64,000 bases of DNA from Phialemonium atrogriseum (taxonomy: Eukaryota > Ascomycota > Sordariomycetes > Cephalothecales > Cephalothecaceae): NCBI RefSeq assembly GCF_030411735.1, contig NW_026848146.1, positions 186,001 to 250,000 of the forward strand, in the 5' to 3' direction. A program made the position numbers and the translations under genes. Below are positions 44,892 through 56,138 of the stretch, piece after piece. The first letter of the stretch is position 1. The number at the start of each line of letters is the position of its first letter. Below the pieces are notes generated by a model. The model did not search any database. It was not told the origin of the DNA and worked only from the letters and a program-made list of their open reading frames with translations.

Positions 44892-47800
44892 TCAACTGGG
44901 TGCGTGGATATTGGGTTCGGAAATACTGTGTGCCGGGCTGACTCGGGCTTGCTGGTCCCCAGAGAGAATGGGGGGGCTATCGGGTGGACCAGCATTGGTC
45001 ACAGCTCGAGGGGACAGAGTCGGGCGCAAGAGGGTCGACACATTTTGGTACTGGGTCAAAGAACCGGTATCATGACGGCCCCCCGTTGCAGCGTCCGCAG
45101 CCCGTGTGAGCTCCCTTTCACGATTCTTCTCCAGGAGCTGACCGCCCAAGGTCGCACATTTGAGTATGGTTTGTATGAGATGGTTCTGCTGCAGAGGCTT
45201 GGAGAGGTACTCGTCCATCTGTGCCTGGATGCATTTCTCGCGGTCGCCCATCATGGCGTGTGCAGTCAGAGCAATGATCGGTGTCCTTTGAGTGCCGAGA
45301 TTCCGCTCATACTCACGGATTCTGCCCGTCGCCTCGAAGCCGCCCTATTTCTAACAGTTAGCATGGTGGAAAGGAGATTCACAACCGGTTCTTGTTGACG
45401 CTCACCATGATAGGCATCTGCACATCCATCAAGATGACATCGAACTTCTTATTCCTCACGGCATGCAATGCCTCGAGTCCGTTCCCTACCACCGTCACAA
45501 CGTGGTGATACTTTTCAAGTATCTTAACGGCTAGCCTCTGATTGACCGTGTTGTCTTCGGCCAAGAGGATCTCGAAAGAGCGTGTGTTGTCGGCAAGGGA
45601 AGGCGTCGCTCTGTTCTCCAGGGCCGGTATCATGCCGTTGCCCAGGTCGATCAGCTGGCAAGGGGTCGTCATATACGAAGTGATGCCCAAGTCGAGGCAG
45701 GACTTCAATGAGACGTGGACCACGGGTGCCAGTAGGACAATGGGGAGATATTTGAAATCGTCGATCGCTCGAAGTCTCCTAGCATCTTCGATCGAGTCGA
45801 CAATGATAACATCGTACGGTGTCCCCTTCGGCTGTCCTCCCTGGAGCACCGGGCTCTTTTCTGTGTCGACAACGACGGGGACCAAGCCCAAACTGGAGAG
45901 CATCTTGCCAATGTCGGGTCCATGTCCGGTCCTACCCTTGTCGATGAAAAGGACCTGATGGTCCCTGTAGGCTTTTAGCTGCTTCTTAAACAGGCCGATG
46001 TCGCTACCAGCCAGCCTGACCACACAGGTGAAGTGGAACGAGCTTCCTCTCCCATATTCGCTGTTAACCCAGACGTCGCCACCCATGAGGCTCACCAATC
46101 TCTTCGAGATTGACAGACCTAGGCCGGTGCCTCCGAATTTTCGTGTCATGGATCCGTCGGCCTGCTGGAAGGTGTCGAATATCAGATCGAGCTTATCCGA
46201 CGGGATCCCAATGCCTGTGTCTGAGACGACGAATTCGATCGCATACTCGCCGCGACTGCAGATGATCTGATTCGCCTTCTTGATCGTCAGGCTGACTTCT
46301 CCGTGTTCCGTGAACTTGATGGCATTGCCAACGAGGTTGAGGATGATCTGCCGTAACCTGAAGCAATCACCGACGACATAGTCCGGCACCGAGCTGTCAA
46401 CACTATACGTAAGCTCGAGGAACTTCTCGTTGGCCTTGACAGCGAGCGTCTTCAGCGCATTGAATACGGTGCCCCGCAACGTGTACGGTATCTCCTCAAT
46501 GACCATCCTTCTCGCCTCAATCTTGGAGAGATCGAGGATGTCGTCGATGATGGTCAACAGGCTATTTGCAAGGCTGTTGACGATGTTCAACATCTCCCGC
46601 TGATATTGCGTAAGATCCGTGTCCAGCGTGAGCTGTGTCATACCGATGATGCCGTTCATGGGTGTCCGGATTTCGTGCGACATGTTTGCCAGGAATTCGG
46701 ATTTGGTCTTGTTGGCCAGCTCGGCAGCTTCTCTTGCCTGAGTATTCCTCTGGATACTGTCCCGCAAATTGTAAACCATCTGGTTGATCTTCTTTTTAAG
46801 TTCGTCCATTTCTCCCGACGCCTCGACTTCGACAAGCTTGGTGAAGTCGCCGTCCGTGGCGGCGTTGGTTATGTCACCGAACGCTCGCACTTGTGCCGTC
46901 TGTTTTGGATTAGGGAGATATGTCAGCCACCGCATGTCCCCGTCCACTTGGCCATCGATTCGATTTGTTTCAACTCACAAGATTGTTCGCCATGGTGTTG
47001 ACATCTGTCGTGATCTCCTTCCACCTGCCCTTGAGGCCGGCAACGTCGGCTTGGCCACCCATTATCCCGTCGACGCCGACATCTTTCGCGACCCTCTGCA
47101 CTTCATTGCAGAATATGGATAGCCTGTCAACCATGTTGTTGATGGTTTCCTTTAGGATGAGAATCTCTCCTTTCGCTTCGACGTCGATCTTGCGGCTCAT
47201 GTCGCCGTTGGCGATGGCCTGGGTGACAGTCGATATGCCGCGGACCTGTTTTCACTCTGTTAACGTCTTGTGCTTTGGTACCCACGAGTCGCAGCTGGAT
47301 CGACAAAGACGAAGCTGGTAACCTACCTGGGAAGTTAAGTTCGACGCCATTGTGTTGACGTTCTCCGTGAGATCCTTCCACTTGCCCTCGACGTTGTCGA
47401 CCTGAGCTTGACCTCCAAGTGTCCCGTCCGTACCGACTTCCCTAGCGACTTTGCTAACCTCGAAGGCAAAAGTCCCAAGACGGTCAACCATGGTATTGAT
47501 GGTGTTCTTCAGGTCCAATATTTCGCCCTGGACTGCGACCCCAATCTTCTTGGTGAGATCGCCTTCGGCGACAGCGGTGGTGACCCTGGCAATCTCGCGG
47601 ACCTGGGTGGTCAAGTTCATGGCCATGCCGTTGACATTCTCTGTCAAATCTCGCCATGTGCCTTGGACGTCATTCACAGTAGCCTGGCCGCCCAAGCGTC
47701 CTTCAGTGCCGACCTCTTTCGCGATCTTGGTGACCTCTCGGGCGAATTGCTGCAATTGGTCCACCATGGAGTTGATGGTTTTCTTGAGTTCGAAGATCTC

Positions 47801-49114
47801 GCCTCGGCATTCAGCCTGGACCTTCTGAGTAAGGTCGCCCTTGGCGACGGCAGTGGTAACGTTGATAATATCTCGTACTTGTGTTGTGAGGTTGTTGGCC
47901 ATAGCGTTGACATTGACGGTTAATTCGTTCCACATGCCCTGGACGCCTTCTATCTGGGCTTGACCGCCGAGGATGCCTTCGGTTCCGACATCTCTGGCCA
48001 CACGCGTGACTTCGGAGGCAAAGGTTCGCAACTGATCCACCATGGTGTTGATGGTCTGCTGGAGCTGGAGAATCTCCCCCCTTGCCGGACGCTCGATCTT
48101 TTTGGTCAAATCGCCATGGGCGACGGCTGTGGTCACAGATGCGATTTCGCGCACTAGAAGGCCAGGTTAGATATGGGTGGCTTACAGATATGCACGCGAT
48201 GCATTTAGGTCGGGGTCTCACCTTGATCTGTCAGGTTCTGGGCCATGACGTTCACTTGGAAGACGGTCAGTATATGGGACTCGAGTTAATGATGAGTGCT
48301 GTGGGAGATCAGTACCATTATCCGTCAACTCCTTCCAAGTACCATCGACGCCCTCGATTTGGGCTTGGCCGCCGAGGATACCCTCGGTTCCGACTTCGCG
48401 TGCGACCCGAGAAACTTCGCTCGAGAAAACCTGGAGCTGGTCCATCATGGTGTTGATCGTGCGCTTGAATGTTGTGATTTCGGGGTCCATCTCGACAGAA
48501 TTCATCCTGACTTTCTTGGAAAGGTCGCCTCGGGCAACGGCCGTGACAATCTCGCCAATCTCTCGGAGAGCCTTCTGGAAAGCCTCGTTCGCCTTCTGGT
48601 GCTTCCATAGCTCGCGCTCGAGGGTTGCAACGCGCTCCTGCTCAATCATCGCCAGCGCCCTTTCCTGCAGTTGCTTCTGCTCGAGGAGCTGCGCGTTGAC
48701 GCCCGCAAGTTCCTGACGCTGGCTGTCCAGGAGCTTGGACTGGCCGTCGACATGCTTTTGCAACCCCTCGAGAGCGTCATCGATGAAGCCGTTTCGGGGT
48801 ATCGGGGGTGCATGCTTGGGTTTGGATGGCTTCCCCAGGCTTGCCGGGGATGAAGAGGCATCGTTTGCAGCAAAGAGCGACTCAGTTGTCTCGTTAGGTG
48901 TATCTGGGAAGACTGTACCGTTCGCGGAGCAGGCTCTGGCTTCGAGTTGTTGGATACGGAGGACCAGCGATGCGAGTTCAAATTCCACAGCCTGTGCCTC
49001 GGCGCTCTCAGCAATGGGGAGCTTGATTTGGATTGGCGCCGCAGTAGAAGAAGGGTCGGTAGCGAGAGACCTCAAGACGGCGGCGACGGCCGCCAAGGCC
49101 GAGTCGTCGGCCAT
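44892..49114 (-). CDS. nik-1: Group III hybrid histidine kinase NIK-1/OS-1
   Basis: Cytosolic hybrid sensor kinase at the top of the HOG osmotic-stress pathway; it passes phosphate to the Ypd1-type carrier and controls sensitivity to phenylpyrrole and dicarboximide fungicides. Exons in order are 49114-48316, 48254-48222 (33 nt), 48153-47327, 47245-46979, 46899-45406 and 45344-44892, giving 1290 residues (Neurospora about 1298). A coiled coil and a variable N-terminus (1-175) precede six HAMP-type repeats of about 92 residues, each with a variant of TTAVAxGDLTKK. The phospho-acceptor His717 is in MSHEIRTPMNGIIG. The ATPase boxes are NLVGNAIKFTEHG, SDTGIGIP and FGGTGLGLSIS. The receiver's Asp1134 is in ILMDVQMPIM, with its Lys in YLSKPL. 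There is no membrane segment. The C-terminal tail is variable. All key residues are intact. Confidence 0.97.
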
Positions 49115-49204
49115 CCCAACTCGTCCAGGTTCGTTTTCGCTACACCGTCGCGGCACTCAAAAGACGGAAAGAGCGACTAGTTGGTGAAAATGATATTTCT
49201 CGGG

Positions 49205-49222
49205 CTATGAATGCGACTGCAT
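49205..49222 (-). promoter_or_regulatory. Upstream ORF in the nik-1 leader
   Basis: A five-codon upstream ORF (M-Q-S-H-S-stop) ends 91 bases before the nik-1 ATG. It would remain in the mature leader if the predicted leader intron is removed. Confidence 0.45.
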
Positions 49223-49232
49223 CTGGTGAGGA

Positions 49233-49377
49233 CTAGATGGGAGCAAGGCGATTAGTTAAAAACGATGGTTCCATTAATCTCTCGATGGGCGAGGCGATGC
49301 GGGTAGTGGCGAAGGTGCGGTCGTTTGTTAAGGCGAATAGCGAAAATGGGTAATGAGAAAAAGGTTAAGTGGCTTAC
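49233..49377 (-). promoter_or_regulatory. Predicted 5'-leader intron of nik-1
   Basis: On the minus strand there is a GTAAGC donor at 49377, a perfect fungal branch site TAACTAAT near 49255, and a CATCTAG acceptor ending at 49233, giving a 145-nt intron. A second possible upstream ORF of 13 codons (49233-49274) lies inside it and would be spliced out. Confidence 0.5.
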
Positions 49378-52300
49378 CACGATGGCCAAGGCTCTTTCTG
49401 CAAGAGAGAGGGCCTAGATGCTGGTTGAAGACGTCTCGCTGTATTTTTGCGCCTGGTCGGTCGGAGGGTGGGCGGGCTGGGGAGAAGGATCGAGGCGGAG
49501 AGGGAGGAAGAATGAACGGGCAATGAGTGGTGACAAGGGGGGAAGGGGATGGATCGACACAACTCGCCGTTTGGCAAGTCAAGACCAACTCGTTTTGTTC
49601 TTAACGTTACCTACCTAGGTGGTCTAGCGCCGTAGAGCCCTTCCTAGGTACAATCCAGCTCCCGGCGGTGCGGATGGGCGGCACCGGTACTGTACCTACT
49701 CAGCAGTCAACATACACTACCTATCACAAGCGCCTAGCAGAGCGGGCTGTGGGCAGGGGGCGTTGCCTGTGAACTACCCAGACTTCAACTGTGAAAACTG
49801 AAAAGGTCAAGTCTGTAAATAGAGAAAACGGCTCCGGTAAAATACCGTATTCTCCGCAGCGGGGACCAAGGGCCAAAAAAAAGCACTCGTTCATTCATAC
49901 ACGATGGTCTCCAGCCCCTCAAATTTTCTTCTCTCCTCTACTAATACATAGCAGGTTCTTCTTCCTCTATTCACACAGTATCTATAACTAGGATCATTTG
50001 TTAGGTCTAGGTAGTGTACCGAGGTAGCCCTATACGAGCTTTGTCTCGTCCTCCTTTTTCTGTCTCCCTGCCTGGGAGGCTCAGCAGACGCTAACTTGGG
50101 TTACAGTTGGCAGCTGGCAAAAGAAACACCAAGTAAATCGACGTTTGTACATCCGTACTGTGGTAATGACTTTGCCTGTGGGGCAAACGGTGGGCAATGG
50201 TAAGTCGGGTCCATATGTGCCGGTGTCTAGCCAATAAGAGATCAACGAGGTAAGGGACACTGTGTGCTGGGTGGGCTCCAATTGCGGTCAAGCCACCAAC
50301 TGAGGTGGCTATCAATCTGATCGAAAGCCATGTATCACAGGCAAACGGAGGTTGATCTAATTATGTACGGATGCACATCTGGTAGGTAACACATCAGATC
50401 ATTCCAACCAGACTGACTGACCAACAACTTATCGTCCACCCGCCTTCTTCGTTGACAATAGCTGGAACGAGTAGCTCCTATCACAGGGGAACGAGACGCC
50501 GCGTGACGGCCGGTTAGCGCGCCAAATCCCTGTAAGTTGCGACCACAGCCAGGAGCCTACGATTTGCCAAAACGCGAAAGGATGGGGTCCATCGGGCCCG
50601 AATCTTGTCCCTCCAAAGTGGCGACCCTAATTGCGCCTCCCAGCAAACAGCCTTTGTACTATGCGAAGAAGGATGCGTGAGAAGATACAAGTGGAAGAGA
50701 TGGATGAGCCCGGTAAGAACCCGGTCCCGACGCTATTACAGAACTTGGACAGAGCTACCCTACTGTAGCAACTTAACAGGCTACAGGTCTTATTACTCTT
50801 CAAGCAAATGAAAATTGAAATGCCCCAAAACCACGGGAGGGTGTGCCCTCTTGACCGTCTTCCCTTTTTGCTTTTTTTGCCTGCGAAGCAGTACAACAAT
50901 GCACTCTATCTCGCCAAGCATCATCAGTGCGACCGGGCAGGCGCCACTGACGTCATGGCGGCTGGAGGCTGCGATGGTTGCCTCAAGGTGTGAGAGAATA
51001 GATGGCGGACCGTAACGCACTACGGCGTTGGGTCTACGATTCCACCTTCTGTCTGCTGAATATGGAGCACTGTATGCTTTATAGGTGCGTTGTTGTGACC
51101 GGTTAACCCATACCAAGGCACCAATAAACTAGGTAGGTACTGTACATAGGTATTCATTTGTATCAAATTCTTGATATCTGCATAGGTAGGTTAGGTAGGT
51201 AGGTGCCTAGGTATGTACAATACATACCTCAGCGAACATCAACGGTCCCGGCAGTTTCCATTCCAGCCACACTCAGGCTGGCCAGTGAGCGAAGTAAGGT
51301 GCCTGACGAGGATGTTCCCGTCAGATCACTCGAAACTGATTATTTCATATCCGTATACTGTAGAAAGCCAGCAGCGAAAAGACGGCACCTCCCTAATAGC
51401 AGCATAAAATATCAGCAAGTGGTATGAAATGCATTTTCCAAGGTTAACCCTGGACTAACTTCGTGAATGGGGCTACCTATAGAGTAGGCTGGTAAGATTC
51501 TGGAGGAATCCTTCTGTGAAGCAAAGGCCAAAAAGTAAACCGGGTCGAGCGCGATCTCTCCATCCTCCCGGGTCGAGGTCGCTCAGTGGTTCGTCCAAGA
51601 CCCAGTGATCACCCGAGATCTGCCAGTCTGGTGTTTCACACAAACATAAGGGAGATGCCAACCAGAGCTAATTTTCTAGCTCAGCCTCGGCGCGACCTTG
51701 GTTTATCAACCAAAAGGACCCCGATCATCAACTTCCTCTCTCCAAAAGTCAATCTGTATGGCACGGCAACATCGACAGCCAACCCCGCCGTTACCCCCGG
51801 GCGGGCAAGGCCGGAGGGTGGATGTTTTGGACCCTTAAGAAGCGGTCAGGTGGCACCTACACGTGTGTCTATCTAGCTAGTCCCCCCTTGGTCCCATTTC
51901 GAAACTACTTTCGGCGGAATAGTTTATGAAAGGACCCCAGGAATGCCCATCATTTGCTGGGTTTCGCGACTTTGGCCATGACATCAGGTACGGCCGGCTT
52001 TGTGGAATGAGCTCACATTCCTCCTCGGGGAAGGCAGCTGCTCTCCTCGGTGTGCACAGCGGCTACGCCGACGACCAACGCCCGCCGCCGCCACGTGCGT
52101 GTTCTGGCGCCGTCTCTTGGCAAGGTGAAACTGGCTGATTCCCAGCCAAGAGGTCTCAAAGACATCAGGACATATACGGATATTCTATCCCCCTTTTCCT
52201 CCTGTGGTGAACCTCGTTGATTTTATTCCCCTTCCCCTCCTACTTGGCCCCCCTTGCCAAAACTCCCGATTGCAGGCAATCGACATCCTGTGGCACCACG

Positions 52301-53792
52301 CAAGGTCTCTTTCCCCCTCGATGTGCAGCCTAGACCAAGGACGGGCCGGGGTAACACAACATGAGGGCCCGCCCATTGCTAGAGGCATGACCGGTTAACA
52401 ACAACGGCCGTCGAGTAAGCTTCCATCAGGGCCTAGGCCAGTGGATTCCCAGCTTCCCCAGCCAGCGTGCGACGGCTGAGCCTGTTCTCTCTCCCCCTTT
52501 GCCCCCAAACTTCCCACTTTCGCACGCCTCGTGGAACCACCCACCCGAGAGCGAAACGGAGCACACCCATTCCGCAGTTTACAACTGCCAGTCGACGTGC
52601 ATACCCCCCTCCTTTGAGTCGCTAGATGGCTTGGTCCCGATAGGTGTGATATGATCTGACTGAGGGAAGGCAGTAGTTTTATTAAATTTGGACCGGGAAC
52701 GGGAAAAGACCGGAAATGGATGGCGGGTTTACAAGGCGAGGCTTGACATGTGTGCGGTTAGTCTACTCCGTATACAATAATCGGTTGAAAGAATTATCGC
52801 ATCAGGTGTCAATCATATCCCTTCAGCCAGGATACGGCAGACTTTCCTTGGTAGTGAAGCGGCGCTATGCGACGCAAGTGGACCATGGGCTCGCCAAGGT
52901 GATTTGTTTGAATGTCATATAATATTTCCGATCTCAGCAACTGGTCTGGGTCGCGGCCCAGGGCTGCCGAGACGGGAGCCGTATGGTTGATACAGATACA
53001 TACAGGACGGTCGGTCTCGGAACCACCACTGAGAACCAGGCAGACCGAAAACTTCCAGTCTCCAATTCTCCCATGAATTAATTCCATCCCTCTCATTCAA
53101 GGGGCAGCGCAACAACTCCAGCAGCCGCCCCAAGCCAACCTCCAACTCTCAATCAAAAATTACTATTTCAACGATAATGGTGGTATCATCGAGTGTAAGG
53201 ACGGGAGGCGAAGAAAATGACCGGGCCGGGGTCGCACCAATGACGATGGCTCTACATTGTACAACATCAGGATAGAAGAAAAGAAAAGAAGGCGGCAAAA
53301 GAAGGAATAAGGTTTATGTGCAGTGGTGTATCATGAAAACAGAAATGACTAGCGCCGAGAGATGCCAACTTTCAACAAAAATGGAAAAGGAGACGTCCTC
53401 GGAGGGAGGGCAGTCTCCTCAAGTTCGCCAGGAGCCAATGGGTGTCTCGAAAACGCCAGAAAAATCGAGGCACTGATATAGGTGAGTTGAAGAAAGGCTG
53501 GATTGAACTTTTGATGTTTCCTTTCCTCCGTAAATGCGTGGGCGCTTCTATGTCGACAAGATAGAGTTCCTGCCGATGGTGTGGCCAAAGCCAGATCGTG
53601 GAAATGGGAATGAGATAGCCGACGAGAAGATGGTACCCCGGGACGTCTCTCTTTATGGGGTATAAGCGATGGGCGTCAAGCTATGGAAGCTGTCATGAAT
53701 CTCGACCGTGGGTGTTCGTGTCTTTCTTTATGTAAAGGAGCGGGCGTCCATGGGGACAATGGTTGGGTCCGAGAAGCGAAGGGGATGGAAGA

Positions 53793-56138
53793 TCAGACAC
53801 GCGAATCTTTGTGGTCTCCGAGGTTCAACCAGCTCATATCCGAGGACGTCGACGCCATAGCAAGCTGTGGTTGCCGACTCACACCGGTCGGCGCCTGAGC
53901 CGGCTGCTTGGCCGTGGAGCCGGCAGGCGCAAGGGCAGTCGTGCATCCGCTGCTGTAGGCACTGCTTGGTGCCCTGTCAGAACCCCAGGGCTTCCCAGGC
54001 ATCGTCGGGTCCCATGCCTCGTGCACAGATGCCGGGATGCCGCTCGAGTAAGCAGAACCATCGCTGAGCGCGCTCACGGGTCGCTCGATCTGCCCGCTCA
54101 TACCCTCTTTGAGCTTGCTATCGTGATACGCAATGGTCGGGCTACCGGTGTTGACCCGGCTGAAGGAAGCGCGGGGCTCATAGACGTTCAGGGGTGGCAC
54201 AGTTGCGCTGTCTTGAGTGATTCGGTAGTTTGACCGGTCGCTGTAGTTAGAGCTCCGGGCAGACTCAACCGTCATCCTCTTGGAGTTGGCAGCAGCAGCA
54301 GCACCATTACCGCTACCGTTGCCGTGACCGAAGCCGAGAATGTTCAAAGCCGAGCCGCCTGACCAGTACCTGTTCCAGCCCGAGCTGCGGCGTGTGGCAC
54401 CCTGCCGGTCCGTGGCGGCAGCGGCGTTGGCGGCACGCGGCGTTGTTTTTGTTCCTGCAGTGTCCGGCGCGAAGGATACACCCTTGTCTTCCCTGCTCTG
54501 CACGTCTGCGGGCTGCGGAGGCGGAGGCGGAATAGCAGTCATGGGCGCAACCCCTTGCGGCATCGGCTTGCTGATGGTACTCTTAAAGGCCTTGTTAAAG
54601 ATGCTGCTCGTCGAGCTGCGCTTGGTCTGATGGCTGGGATTGCGGCTGACGCCCTCGGGTTGGTGGGAGTCCTGCTGCTTGATGCGGCCCATCAAGATGG
54701 CTATTGATGAGAACGAGCCCTGCGAGTCTTGCACCTGGTGCCCCCGGAATCCACCCCCCACCGGGCCGCGAGGTAAGCTATCACTAGCAAAGACAATGCT
54801 GTCTTTCTCGCTCGTCGACGCCGCGTATCCCCTGCCGTCGTTGCCGGCTTCAATGTTGGCTTGCCGCTTGCGACGCCTTTCGAGGCACAAGTAGAGGAGG
54901 ATGAGGACCACGGCGAGCCCAAATATCGAGCCAAGGGATATACCCAGGACCGTGTTGGTTGGGATCCCGCCGCTTCCGGAATCGGTCGCCGCAGCCTGAG
55001 TCGAGGTTGGAGTAGGGGTAGCCGTGGCAGTGCTGCTGCCAATGCTGCTGCTGGTTGAAAGCGTTGCCGACGTGGCCGTGGGTGTGGCTGACTCGGATAA
55101 CGAAACAGTATTCGCGGCAAGCACGGTCTGGTCCACCAACATAGCAGTGGCATTCCGCCAACTGTTTCCCCTTCCATTGAACATGCAAAGGATATCATCG
55201 TCGTTCCCACCGGAGAAGACGATCAGCCCATCCAGATCTTCCGCCACGGCATAATTACTTCGGGTGGCTTTCGGTGCCAGTGTCGAATTGTACTGCGGCC
55301 AATCATTCACAGTGAGCGACTCGGCGTCCCTCCTTCCCACCAGACGAGACTCGACGGCCTCCACCGACCTCACGACTGGGGCCGAGTTCTGCACCGGTGC
55401 TCCTTGTCCATCAACCAATACAATCCTCTTGACCAGGTTCGGCGACACTGTCATGTCAAAGACATAGAGGTTCTTGGATCCGTCGTCTCCCTTGACCAGC
55501 ACAGCCTTCATCGCCGTTATATCTTTCTCCAACGGTTCTGCCAGAGATGCTCCGGAATCAACCCATGATGTCTCGGGGCTGAAGAGCGTCACCTGCGTAT
55601 TTGTCGTGCTTCCGCCCACCAATGCTGCCTGCGAGTCGGACCACTGAAGGAGGATGGGGTTGGTTGTGGGTGGCGCTACCGACTGGAAGGCAGAAACTGC
55701 ATATGGTGCTGAAGCACCGACAGTGAAGGTTTGGGTGGAAGGATGCTTGGCTCCATCCTGAGCTCCGGCGTAGAGTAGAATCGAATCCGAGCCATTGAGG
55801 TAGACGGCGCCGTGCCAGAGCCGGTCTTGTGTCACGGGAGTCTCCGGGGTGATGGCCTCCCATTTCCCAGTCGAGTATGTGAACTTTTGGAGGCCCTGGT
55901 AACCAGGCGTCTTTCCCTTTCCTCCAACCACATAAAGCCCGGCCAACTTTGGATCTCCTGGAGTCGATCCAACACAGACTCCCCCCGTAACCTTCTCACC
56001 ATGGGGTAGCTTTTTCCATTTTGCTCCCGGCGAAAGCGGTAGCGCTTGGAATGCAGCTGCCGAGAAGGTGTAAAGTGTGTTGTTGAAAATGACGGAACAC
56101 GCGTTGTCCAACGCCACTGGCGGATTCGGAAGGGGCAT
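53793..56138 (-). CDS. Kelch/galactose-oxidase-like one-span membrane protein
   Basis: Predicted membrane protein with a beta-propeller-like N-terminal part and a long cytosolic tail; its function is unknown. It is one uninterrupted exon of 781 residues. Residues 1-340 show irregular Kelch-like blades (GLYVVGGKGKTPGYQGLQKF, RLWHGAVYLNGSDSILLYAG, DLDGLIVFSGGNDDDILCMF). A Ser/Thr-rich stalk follows (about 345-392), then one membrane helix at about 396-420 (VLGISLGSIFGLAVVLILLY) with a basic stop-transfer CLERRRKRQ. The remaining 360 residues are Ser/Pro-rich and likely disordered. There is no signal peptide at MPLPNPPVALDNACSVIF, although the topology suggests an outside N-terminus. Related fungal proteins are often mislabelled as splicing factor CLF1; I see no HAT repeats that would support that. 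Confidence 0.85.
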   Translation of the reverse strand: MPLPNPPVALDNACSVIFNNTLYTFSAAAFQALPLSPGAKWKKLPHGEKVTGGVCVGSTPGDPKLAGLYVVGGKGKTPGYQGLQKFTYSTGKWEAITPETPVTQDRLWHGAVYLNGSDSILLYAGAQDGAKHPSTQTFTVGASAPYAVSAFQSVAPPTTNPILLQWSDSQAALVGGSTTNTQVTLFSPETSWVDSGASLAEPLEKDITAMKAVLVKGDDGSKNLYVFDMTVSPNLVKRIVLVDGQGAPVQNSAPVVRSVEAVESRLVGRRDAESLTVNDWPQYNSTLAPKATRSNYAVAEDLDGLIVFSGGNDDDILCMFNGRGNSWRNATAMLVDQTVLAANTVSLSESATPTATSATLSTSSSIGSSTATATPTPTSTQAAATDSGSGGIPTNTVLGISLGSIFGLAVVLILLYLCLERRRKRQANIEAGNDGRGYAASTSEKDSIVFASDSLPRGPVGGGFRGHQVQDSQGSFSSIAILMGRIKQQDSHQPEGVSRNPSHQTKRSSTSSIFNKAFKSTISKPMPQGVAPMTAIPPPPPQPADVQSREDKGVSFAPDTAGTKTTPRAANAAAATDRQGATRRSSGWNRYWSGGSALNILGFGHGNGSGNGAAAAANSKRMTVESARSSNYSDRSNYRITQDSATVPPLNVYEPRASFSRVNTGSPTIAYHDSKLKEGMSGQIERPVSALSDGSAYSSGIPASVHEAWDPTMPGKPWGSDRAPSSAYSSGCTTALAPAGSTAKQPAQAPTGVSRQPQLAMASTSSDMSWLNLGDHKDSRV

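Larger units (their letters stand above)
49115..53792. other. 4.7 kb gene-free stretch upstream of nik-1
   Basis: No protein gene is supported. The first 300 bases are the nik-1 leader, with a predicted intron and upstream ORF. Clusters of the TAGGTA/TACCTA palindromic motif occur at 49607-49700 and 51130-51223. The rest is mixed-composition sequence with only short open frames. The right end (53150-53790) is the 3' flank of the Kelch-like gene. A non-coding RNA or a very small gene cannot be excluded. Confidence 0.45.
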
